A DNA stretch of 64,000 nt from Poindextera sp035604135. GTDB taxonomy: Bacteria > Pseudomonadota > Alphaproteobacteria > Caulobacterales > Caulobacteraceae. The notes beneath the pieces are model-generated. The model made no database searches. It saw only the letters and a list, made by a program, of their open reading frames with translations, and was not told the origin of the DNA. A program made the translations under genes and the position numbers. The stretch is from positions 12,265 to 76,264 of the forward strand of contig DATNJB010000048.1 in assembly GCA_035604135.1 (NCBI GenBank). Reading direction: 5' to 3'. Of this stretch, positions 57,766-64,000 are shown piece by piece. The first letter of the stretch is position 1, and each line of letters begins with the position of its first letter.

Positions 57766-59181
57766 ATGAGCCCAGGGGTGTTGGGCGAGGCTGACATCTT
57801 CAAGCGCAGCATGCACCGGCTGGGTAACCTTCTGATCACGCTCTCGGCCATCACGCCTGCGGCGTCGGTGTTCATCATGGGCTCCGACGTGATCAAGCAG
57901 GCCGGCACCGGCGCGGTCATCTGCTTCGCCGCAGCCGCCCTGCTCGGCCTGCTGACGGCCTTCGTCTACGCCGAGCTGAGCTCCGCCTTTCCGCTCACCG
58001 GCGGCGAATATTCGATGCTGGGTCGCGCCCTCGGGCCTTCGTTCGGTTTCATGGCGCTGGCGCTCAACATCTTCGGCGGCGCGCTCGGCCAGGCGGTGAC
58101 GGCGCTCGGGCTGGCGGAATACCTCGGCGTGGTGGTCCCGGGCCTGCCGGCCCTGCCCGTGGCGCTGATCGCGACCGCCATCGTGACCGCGATCTCGATC
58201 CTGAACGTCCGCGTGAACGCGGCGATCACCGGCGTCTTCCTTCTGGTCGAGCTCTGCGCCCTCGGCGTGCTGGTCGTGCTGGGCTTCGCCGATCCGCACC
58301 AGTCGGCCGCTGCGCTCAGTCTGCACCCGGTGATGGCGACGGGTTCGGGCCTCGGTCCGACGCCCTGGACGGCGATCGGGCTGGCTTCGGCTGCGGCGAT
58401 CTATGCCTACAACGGCTACGGCGGCGCCTGCTATTTCGGCGAGGAGATGTTCGAAGCCAGGACCCGCATGGCCTGGGTCATCTTCTGGTCGCTCGGCATC
58501 GCAGTCGCGGCCGAGTTCCTGCCGATCACGGCCGCCATGGTCGGCGCGGGCGACCTGCGCGCGATCCTCGGCGCGGACTCGCCGCTCGCCGCCTTCATCG
58601 CCGCGGCCGGCGGGCCTGGGCTTGCGAAAGCCGTCAGCCTCGGCGTGGCGTTCGCCATCGTCAACGCCATGATCGCGATCGCCCTGATCAACGCGCGGCA
58701 GCTCTACGCGTCGGGCCGCGACGCCGTCTGGCCAGCGGCGGTCAACCGCGCGATGACGGCCCTGCATCCGCGGTTCAATTCGCCTTGGATCAGCTGCCTG
58801 GTCATGGGGCTGGCCACGGCGGCCGCTTGCCTCCTGAACCTCGAGACGCTGGTCATGCTGACCGGCACCGGGATCGTGGTGATCTACGCCGGCGTCTCGC
58901 TGGCGGCGATCGCCGGCCGGATCAACGGCACGACCGACCACGGCGCCTACCGCATGCCGCTTTTTCCGCTGGCGCCGACCCTGTCGCTGATGGCGCTCGC
59001 CGCGGTCATCGCCGCCGACGTGTTCGATCCCGATGTCGGCCGCCCGAGCCTGATCGCCAACGGCGCGGTGATGCTGGCGGCGGTCGGCTACTATCTCCTG
59101 GTGCTCAAGCGGCGCGGCGGCTGGGCCCTGCGTGGCGAGGGCGGCGCGCTGCTGGCTGCGGAAGCCGACCGCGCCGCCTAG
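57766..59181 (+). CDS. APC family amino acid permease
   Basis: A 471-aa inner-membrane transporter with about 12 helices. 'GNLLITLSAITPAASVFIMGSDVI' (helix 1, substrate-binding GxG-like region), 'SSAFPLTGGEYSMLGRALGPSFGFMALALNI' (helix 2-3 with the GGEY motif) and 'AIYAYNGYGGACYFGEEM' (helix 6) are typical of APC permeases. ATG 57766 follows a GAGGG site; the frame is open slightly upstream. Substrate probably an amino acid or polyamine; not determined. Confidence 0.9.
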   Translation: MSPGVLGEADIFKRSMHRLGNLLITLSAITPAASVFIMGSDVIKQAGTGAVICFAAAALLGLLTAFVYAELSSAFPLTGGEYSMLGRALGPSFGFMALALNIFGGALGQAVTALGLAEYLGVVVPGLPALPVALIATAIVTAISILNVRVNAAITGVFLLVELCALGVLVVLGFADPHQSAAALSLHPVMATGSGLGPTPWTAIGLASAAAIYAYNGYGGACYFGEEMFEARTRMAWVIFWSLGIAVAAEFLPITAAMVGAGDLRAILGADSPLAAFIAAAGGPGLAKAVSLGVAFAIVNAMIAIALINARQLYASGRDAVWPAAVNRAMTALHPRFNSPWISCLVMGLATAAACLLNLETLVMLTGTGIVVIYAGVSLAAIAGRINGTTDHGAYRMPLFPLAPTLSLMALAAVIAADVFDPDVGRPSLIANGAVMLAAVGYYLLVLKRRGGWALRGEGGALLAAEADRAA

Positions 59182-59217
59182 GCCAGCGCCGCCGGGCGCC
59201 TTATATGCGCGGGCTCC

Positions 59218-60933
59218 ATGGCCCGTATCCTGATCACCTCGGCCCTTCCTGGCGTCAACGGCGTCAAGCAGATGGGCAACCTCGTGGGCTCGCTCTTGCC
59301 GGCCGACATCTACGCCCGCTTCGAGCGCTCGCGCGGCCATGAGGTGCTCTCGCTCTGCGGCACCGACGACCACGGCACGCCGGCCGAGCTCGCCGCGGCG
59401 GAGGATGGGCTCGACGTCTTCACCTACTGCGATCGCCAGCACCGCATCCAGTACGACCAGGGCGTCGCGTTCGGCCTCTCATGGGACTTCTGGGGCCGCA
59501 CCTCGTCCAGGCAGAACGGCGAGCTCGTGCACCACTTCGCCGCCGCGCTCGAGAAGAACGGGCTGCTCGAGGAGCGGGTCGACCAGATGGTCTACTCGCT
59601 GACCGACAAGCGGTTCCTGCCCGACCGCTACGTCGAGGGCACCTGCCCGATCTGCGGCTATCGCCCCGCGCGCGGCGACCAGTGCGACAACTGCGGGTCG
59701 TTGCTCGACCCGGTCGACCTGATCGACCCCTATTCGGTGATCTCCGGCTCGACGGACATCGAGGTGCGCGAGACCCGCCACCTCTACCAGCTTCACTCGA
59801 AGATGGCCGACCGTATCCGCGCCTGGACGGACAAGCAGACCGCCTGGCCGCCGCTCGCGCGCGCCATCGCCTACAAGCATCTCGACGAGGGCCTCATCGA
59901 CCGCGGCATCACCCGCGACCTCGCCTGGGGTTTCCCAGTGCTGAAAGACGGTCTGCCCAGGCCGGGCTTCGAGGACAAGGTCTACTACGTCTGGTTCGAC
60001 GACGTGATCGGCTACATCGGCATCACCCGCGAGTGGGCCGACGCCGAGGGAGTCGACTGGGAGCGCTGGTGGCGGCTGGACAAGGGTGCGGGCGACGTCC
60101 GCTACGTCCAGTTCATGGGCAAGGACAACGTGCCCTTTCACTCGGCCTATTTCCCCTCGACCATCCTGGGCTCAGGCGAGCCGTGGAAAATGGTTGACGT
60201 CTTGAAGGCCTTCAACTGGCTCAACTGGTACGGTGGCAAGTTCTCCACCTCGCAGAAGCGCGGCGTGTTCATGGACCAGGCGCGGGACGTCGCGCCCGCC
60301 GACGTCTGGCGCTGGTACTTGACCGCGAACAGCCCCGAGGGCTCCGACACCAGCTTCACCTGGGAGCAGTTCCAGGCGGCGGCGAACCGCGACCTCGCCG
60401 ATGTATTCGGCAACTTCGTCAACCGCATCCTGAAGTTCGCAGAGAGCCGCTTCGACGGCGTGGTTCCGGCCGGCGGGGCGCCGGGCGAGATCGAGACGCG
60501 CCTGTTCGCCCGGGTGTCCGAGCAGCTCGCCGAGCTCACGGCGCAGATGGAGGCGATCGAGCAGCGCAAGTCGGCGCAGGCGCTTCGCGCGCTTTGGGTC
60601 ACCGGCAACGAGTACCTGCAGGAAGCCGCGCCCTGGAGCGCGATCCGCGACGACCGCGACCGGGCGGCGGTGATCGTGCGCACGGCGATCAACCTCGCGG
60701 GCCTCTTCGCGCGGGTGTCGGCGCCGATCATCCCGTTTGCGGTCGAGGTGCTGACCGAGGCGCTGGGCGAGCCCTGGCCGCCGACCTGGCCTAGCCCAAA
60801 TGCCGAAGTCGAGCTGCGGCGCATCGAAGCCGGCCGGCCTATCCGCGCGCCCGAGGTGCTGTTCAAGAAGATCGACGACGCCGAAATCGCCGTATGGACG
60901 GAGCAGTTCGGCGGCGCCGAGCCGGAGGGCTAG
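59218..60933 (+). CDS. metG: Methionyl-tRNA synthetase with altered HIGH motif
   Basis: A 571-aa class I synthetase of the type with a zinc-knuckle domain ('GTCPICGYRPARGDQCDNCGSLLD', four Cys). The HIGH region reads 'GVNGVKQMGNLVGS', where relatives have His-Leu-Gly-Asn: Gln18 stands at the first His. The KMSKS loop is 'GGKFSTSQKRG'. The 'DDVIGYIGIT' segment also differs from the usual 'FDAPIEYIAAT'. The anticodon domain ('NRDLADVFGNFVNRILKF') is normal. It may be an unusual or second MetRS; the enzyme charges tRNA-Met. It follows the permease by 36 bp. Confidence 0.92.
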   Translation: MARILITSALPGVNGVKQMGNLVGSLLPADIYARFERSRGHEVLSLCGTDDHGTPAELAAAEDGLDVFTYCDRQHRIQYDQGVAFGLSWDFWGRTSSRQNGELVHHFAAALEKNGLLEERVDQMVYSLTDKRFLPDRYVEGTCPICGYRPARGDQCDNCGSLLDPVDLIDPYSVISGSTDIEVRETRHLYQLHSKMADRIRAWTDKQTAWPPLARAIAYKHLDEGLIDRGITRDLAWGFPVLKDGLPRPGFEDKVYYVWFDDVIGYIGITREWADAEGVDWERWWRLDKGAGDVRYVQFMGKDNVPFHSAYFPSTILGSGEPWKMVDVLKAFNWLNWYGGKFSTSQKRGVFMDQARDVAPADVWRWYLTANSPEGSDTSFTWEQFQAAANRDLADVFGNFVNRILKFAESRFDGVVPAGGAPGEIETRLFARVSEQLAELTAQMEAIEQRKSAQALRALWVTGNEYLQEAAPWSAIRDDRDRAAVIVRTAINLAGLFARVSAPIIPFAVEVLTEALGEPWPPTWPSPNAEVELRRIEAGRPIRAPEVLFKKIDDAEIAVWTEQFGGAEPEG

Positions 60934-60934
60934 A

Positions 60935-61564
60935 CTAGATCCACTTCAGCTGCACGGCGCCGTCGAGAACCATGCGGACCGCGACGTAGAGCACGATCAG
61001 CAGCCCGAGGTAGCCGATCCACGGCCAGCGATGCAGAAGCCTGGCGACGCCGACCGCGGCGAATCCGGTCAAGGCCACCGAGAGCGCGAGACCGACGAAC
61101 AGCACCCAATCCGGCTGGTTGCGCGCTACGCCGGCCACCGCCAGCACGTTGTCCAGCGACGTCGACATGTCGGCCAGGAAGATCAGGGTGAGCGCGCGCA
61201 GCAGCGTCTTCGGCTTGGACGAACGGTCGCGATGATCATGCCGCGCGGACTCGTCCGCGCGAAGGTCGCGCCACATCTGCCAACCCACGAGCAGCAACAG
61301 CAGGCCCCCGCCGAGCACCAAGCCGCCGCCGCCCGCCTTCAGCAGGTTGATGGCGAACACAGCAAGGACGCAAAGCAGCACGACCGCGCCCGAGAGCCCG
61401 AGCACCATCGCAAGGTGCCGCTGCCGCGTGGGCAAGCCGGACGCCGCCATGCCCACGGCGACAGCATTGTCGCTGGCCAGCGTCACGTCGATGAGCGCGA
61501 TTTGCACGAGCGCCGCGAGCGACGCCGCCCAGGGCAGGCCGCTCAGGCTCGGAAGGAGCGCCAT
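60935..61564 (-). CDS. TerC/YjbE-family membrane protein
   Basis: A 209-aa, seven-helix integral membrane protein of the TerC family. 'LIDVTLASDNAVAVGMA' and 'FLADMSTSLDNVLAVAGVA' hold the family's membrane acidic residues, likely metal ligands. TerC-family proteins are linked to manganese or calcium movement and metal insertion at the membrane; YjbE-type members respond to stress. A 62-bp gap separates it from a His-rich lipoprotein on the same strand, which may be a metal-binding partner (inference). Confidence 0.88.
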   Translation of the reverse strand: MALLPSLSGLPWAASLAALVQIALIDVTLASDNAVAVGMAASGLPTRQRHLAMVLGLSGAVVLLCVLAVFAINLLKAGGGGLVLGGGLLLLLVGWQMWRDLRADESARHDHRDRSSKPKTLLRALTLIFLADMSTSLDNVLAVAGVARNQPDWVLFVGLALSVALTGFAAVGVARLLHRWPWIGYLGLLIVLYVAVRMVLDGAVQLKWI

Positions 61565-61626
61565 GCCGACGCTTGTGCGGCAGCCGCGTCAGCTTGGCAA
61601 GTCGCCGGCGCGGGGCGGCCGCGCCG

Positions 61627-62613
61627 CTACTTCTTGTCGTTCCGCGGCGGCTCGGGCGGGTTGTTGTTCGGGCGAGGCGTCGCGCCGTAGTCCGGCGGGC
61701 GTCGCCGGCGGCCGCCCAACATCGAGTTCCGCGCCGCGGCGATAAGCACGACCAGCGCGATCAGCAGGACGATGATCGCCGCGATCACCTTGCCCTGCGG
61801 CTTGGCTGGCGGGTTCGCGCCGGCGGCCTCGGTGTTGCCCGGCGCCCCGCTTTCGCTGGCCGCTGACGAGCTGCCCGAGGCGCCGGACTCGCTGGCGCTC
61901 GAGGCCGAGCTCGCCGGCGGCAGCGCCGAGGTCGCGCCGTTCAGCGCCGCGCTCGGCGGAACGTGATGGCCGCGGTGTCGCCGCTCCGCGGGCGCCGCGG
62001 CGTTCGCGGCAGCGCCATGGTTGGCCGCGGCGTTCGGGTGCGCCGTCGCCCCCGCGTAGTGATGATGCCGATGGTGACCGCTCGGCGTCCCGGTCTGCGC
62101 CGCCGCCCCACGGTGGTGGTGATGATGGTGATGGCGGTGCTCCGCCGGCGCGGCGCCGTGGTGGCGGCCGACCACCCGGCGGTGCTCATGGCGCCAGTGG
62201 ACGGCCGCGCCATGGTGATGGTGATGCATCCAGCCGTGGCGGTGGTGACGCCAGTGGCCCCCCTCGCGACGGCAGTGGCATTCGCGCGTCACGCCAGGGT
62301 GGTCGAGGTAGTCGTAGCGGTGTCCGTAGAAGTGATGCCGCATCTCCGGCGTCATGTCCTCCGGATTGGGAATCGCCTGCATCGCCGCCGCCGGCGGCGC
62401 TTCCGGTTCGCCTGATTCCGGCTCGCCCGACTCGGGCGAAGGCGGCTGCGACGAGGGCCCGCCCATGAGGTCCGGCGCCGGAGCGGCCGATTGGTCGGAG
62501 GACATCGGGGGTGGCGGCGCCTCCTGCGGGTTGGGCGCGCCGCAGCCGGCAATGGCGAACACGGCGAGCGCCGCGACGCTCAGCGCGGCGATCCGCAGGC
62601 GGTCCTTCAACAT
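61627..62613 (-). CDS. Histidine-rich membrane-anchored lipoprotein
   Basis: A 328-aa protein with an N-terminal lipobox ('FAIAGC', Cys at 24) and a Pro/Glu/Ser linker. A remarkable core (~90-215) follows, with some 37 histidines including runs of 5 and 7 in a His-Arg-Gly context, plus one 'CHC'. A polar Ala/Ser region and a C-terminal hydrophobic helix (about 277-302) follow. This would bind several metal ions, suggesting storage, scavenging or delivery next to the TerC-family gene. A perfect 19-bp palindrome precedes the start, as does GGAGGAAG. No family known to me. Confidence 0.8.
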   Translation of the reverse strand: MLKDRLRIAALSVAALAVFAIAGCGAPNPQEAPPPPMSSDQSAAPAPDLMGGPSSQPPSPESGEPESGEPEAPPAAAMQAIPNPEDMTPEMRHHFYGHRYDYLDHPGVTRECHCRREGGHWRHHRHGWMHHHHHGAAVHWRHEHRRVVGRHHGAAPAEHRHHHHHHHRGAAAQTGTPSGHHRHHHYAGATAHPNAAANHGAAANAAAPAERRHRGHHVPPSAALNGATSALPPASSASSASESGASGSSSAASESGAPGNTEAAGANPPAKPQGKVIAAIIVLLIALVVLIAAARNSMLGGRRRRPPDYGATPRPNNNPPEPPRNDKK

Positions 62614-62627
62614 CGGCTTCCTCCGGC

Positions 62628-62646
62628 GATCGAGCGCAGCTCGATC
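62628..62646. promoter_or_regulatory. Palindrome upstream of the His-rich lipoprotein gene
   Basis: GATCGAGC-gca-GCTCGATC, a perfect inverted repeat with 8-bp arms, lies 15-33 bp before the ATG of the His-rich lipoprotein (minus strand). It overlaps the 5' untranslated region; it may be an operator or an mRNA hairpin. Confidence 0.5.
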
Positions 62647-62736
62647 AACAAATCACTCTGGGGAAGGGAATCAATAACCTTACCGTCGCAACCGGAACCG
62701 GTTTCTCGCGGGGAGCGAATGCGGTCGTCTGCGGGG

Positions 62737-63537
62737 CTATCGCGGCCGGGCGGCTTCGTACAGGGCGACGGCGGCCGCAGCGGCGACGTTCAGGCTCTCA
62801 AAGCCGCCCGCCATGGGGATGCGCGCGAGCGCGTCGCAATGCTCCGCCACCAGCCGCCGTAAGCCCTCGCCCTCGGAGCCCAGAACCAGCGCCGTTGGCC
62901 GCGCGTCCAGGGTTTCGGCCAGGGAAGCCGGGGCCTCGGCATCGAGGCCGATCGCTCGCCAGCCGCGGTCGGCAAGCGCGTCGAGCGCGCGGGACAGGTT
63001 CACCGCGCGAACATGCGGCACCCGCTCGATGGCGCCGGCCGCCGCCTTGGCCAGGGCGCCGGCGAGCGGCGGCGCGTGCCGCTCCTGCAGCACGATGGCC
63101 CGCGCGCCGAACGCCGCGGCCGAGCGGAAGATCGCGCCCACGTTCTGCGGGTCGGTCACCTGGTCAAGCACGAGGATCAAACCGCCGGCTGGCGTGGCGA
63201 CCGCATCGATGTCGGAGGGCTCGAGCGGCGGCGTCTTGAGCGCCAGGCCCTGGTGCGCGGCGCCTGGCGGGAGCGCACGTGCGATCTCCGCCGGCGGCAG
63301 GATTTCGGTCCTGAGCCCGCTTGTCCCGACAGGCAGCTCGCGCGCCCGCTCGACCGTCGCCAGGAGCCTGATCGGGGCGCTCCGGAGCGGGTTGGCGAGC
63401 GCCGCGAGCACCGCGTGACGCCCCCACAGCCAAGCCGCGACGTCGCCTGCCGGCCGTCCGCGGCGCCCCTTCCAGCCGCTGGCGCGACCACGGTCCTGGC
63501 TGGGCCGGCGGTCGTTGCGTTCGGGGGAAGACGACAC
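62737..63537 (-). CDS. rlmB: 23S rRNA (guanosine-2251-2'-O)-methyltransferase
   Basis: A 266-aa SPOUT enzyme that methylates G2251 in the peptidyl-transferase P loop. Motifs: N-terminal 'LWGRHAVLAALANPLR' (substrate-binding domain), 'VLDQVTDPQNVGAIFRSAAAFGARAIVL' (motif 1 with Asn/Arg), 'LVLGSEGEGL' (motif 2) and 'IPMAGGFESLNVAAAAAVALYE' (motif 3). Start GTG 63537. Arg/Ser-rich leader of ~35 residues. It is divergent from tRNA-Tyr, as in related genomes. Confidence 0.94.
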   Translation of the reverse strand: MSSSPERNDRRPSQDRGRASGWKGRRGRPAGDVAAWLWGRHAVLAALANPLRSAPIRLLATVERARELPVGTSGLRTEILPPAEIARALPPGAAHQGLALKTPPLEPSDIDAVATPAGGLILVLDQVTDPQNVGAIFRSAAAFGARAIVLQERHAPPLAGALAKAAAGAIERVPHVRAVNLSRALDALADRGWRAIGLDAEAPASLAETLDARPTALVLGSEGEGLRRLVAEHCDALARIPMAGGFESLNVAAAAAVALYEAARPR

Positions 63538-63583
63538 TATAAGACGCGCTCCGTTTTCGGGCCTTCAAGCACGAGGCGCGCGC

Positions 63584-63669
63584 GGGGGAATGTCCCGAGC
63601 GGCAAAGGGGGCGGACTGTAAATCCGCTGGCGTACGCCTTCGTAGGTTCGAGTCCTACTTCCCCCACCA
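63584..63669 (+). tRNA. tRNA-Tyr (GTA)
   Basis: An 86-nt class II tRNA with a long variable arm. Acceptor GGGGGAA/TTCCCCC, anticodon loop CTGTAAA, T-arm GTAGG/CCTAC, CCA encoded. First of a tRNA-Tyr / tRNA-Gly / tuf run. Confidence 0.97.
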
Positions 63670-63741
63670 CGCGCACGCGAGCGCCAAGCGCTGAAGATCC
63701 CGACACGCGAGCGAAGGAGATCGGTCGCCCGCCGCAGCATT

Positions 63742-63815
63742 GCGGGTATAGCACAATGGTAGTGCAGCAGCCTTCCAAGCTGAGAATGCGGGTTCGATTC
63801 CCGCTACCCGCTCCA
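63742..63815 (+). tRNA. tRNA-Gly (TCC)
   Basis: A 74-nt tRNA with acceptor GCGGGTA/TACCCGC, anticodon loop CTTCCAA, 'GGTTCGATTCC' T-arm and encoded CCA. It lies 45 bp before tuf and is likely co-transcribed. Confidence 0.97.
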
Positions 63816-63860
63816 TCCCACCCTTAAGACCCTAAAGGACGTCCCCCTCAAGGAAAGACC

Positions 63861-64000
63861 ATGGCCAAGGAAAAATTCGCGCGGACGAAGCCGCACTGCA
63901 ACATTGGAACGATTGGTCACGTTGACCATGGGAAGACGACGCTGACGGCGGCGATCACGCTGGTGCTGGCGAAGTCTGGGGGGGCGACGGCGAAGGCGTA
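63861..64000 (+). CDS. tuf: Elongation factor Tu, N-terminal part (runs off window)
   Basis: From ATG 63861 (AAGGAAAG upstream) the first 46 codons read 'MAKEKFARTKPHCNIGTIGH', then 'VDHGKTTLTAAITLVLAKSG', with the P-loop GHVDHGKT. EF-Tu delivers aminoacyl-tRNA to the ribosome. The gene follows tRNA-Tyr and tRNA-Gly, as is common; the rest lies beyond the edge. Confidence 0.97.
   Translation, partial: MAKEKFARTKPHCNIGTIGHVDHGKTTLTAAITLVLAKSGGATAKA

Noticed and set aside
57532..59442. A 636-codon minus-strand frame opposite the APC permease
   Set aside because: Shadow of the permease coding strand: Arg/Asp/Gly/His-rich without motifs, and it runs through tRNA-Thr.

Overview
This 64 kb window is a GC-rich, densely packed stretch of chromosome from an alphaproteobacterium, most probably of the Caulobacterales (Phenylobacterium/Caulobacter-like). 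The evidence is: the gene order murA / DUF2948 / hisD / UPF0262 / low-MW phosphatase / infA / maf / yacG; a full CtrA box (TTAA-N7-TTAACC); two DUF2336 genes; a bactofilin; a tRNA-His with U72 and A73; and the rlmB / tRNA-Tyr / tRNA-Gly / tuf junction at the right edge. I see no integrase, transposase, phage gene or CRISPR array. The window looks chromosomal, with a few accessory cassettes.

Layout. 1-9.4 kb: a DUF2177 membrane protein, a methyltransferase, metK convergent with 5-formyl-THF cyclo-ligase, ada, a lone CYP153-type P450 and a membrane-fused spermidine-synthase-like protein. 9.4-16.6 kb: a c-type haem protein and GST (overlapping), a DUF1223 protein, a CoA-transferase, a covalent-flavin oxidase and an acyl-CoA dehydrogenase. 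Perfect FixK/FNR boxes lie at matching distances upstream of the dehydrogenase and of a 62-aa gene. 16.9-19.1 kb: a bactofilin, an Asn/Gly/Thr-repeat secreted protein and a gene interrupted by an amber codon. 19.2-22.3 kb: an arsenic cassette, arsN1 divergent from arsI-arsR-arsC-aqpS-DUF2306, with a palindromic operator between. 22.3-28.5 kb: enoyl-CoA hydratase, a lipoprotein, a GST-like protein, a sulfatase/TetR operon with a palindromic operator, and a TMEM175-like channel. 28.6-34.6 kb: tRNA-Thr, the murA-to-yacG housekeeping run and tRNA-Phe.

35.2-37.3 kb: exbB-exbD-tonB, energising TonB-dependent outer-membrane uptake. 37.3-43.3 kb: tRNA-His, then MaoC hydratase / trmO / acyl-CoA dehydrogenase, a thiO-like oxidase, a second acyl-CoA dehydrogenase and a TrmB-like regulator with its own palindrome. 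43.3-44.1 kb: a second tonB-like gene broken by one extra G. 44.2-51.8 kb: a CtrA-box lytic transglycosylase, a hybrid histidine kinase lacking both phosphoacceptor residues, two DUF2336 genes, a NUDIX hydrolase, an Hpt protein and NAD kinase. 51.9-57.5 kb: an aldolase-family protein, a lipoprotein cytochrome c, arfB, a GT39-like glycosyltransferase, a ChbG/HpnK-type deacetylase and a second amber-interrupted gene. 57.6-64 kb: tRNA-Thr(TGT), an APC permease, methionyl-tRNA synthetase with an altered HIGH motif, a TerC-family protein, a strikingly histidine-rich membrane lipoprotein, rlmB, two tRNAs and the start of tuf.

The items most worth following are the doubly degenerate hybrid kinase and its DUF2336/Hpt neighbourhood, the MetRS HIGH-motif substitution, the His-rich lipoprotein, the paired FixK boxes, the CtrA-controlled transglycosylase, and three genes that look intact except for a single nonsense or frameshift lesion. 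All family calls come from reading the sequence; no database search was run.
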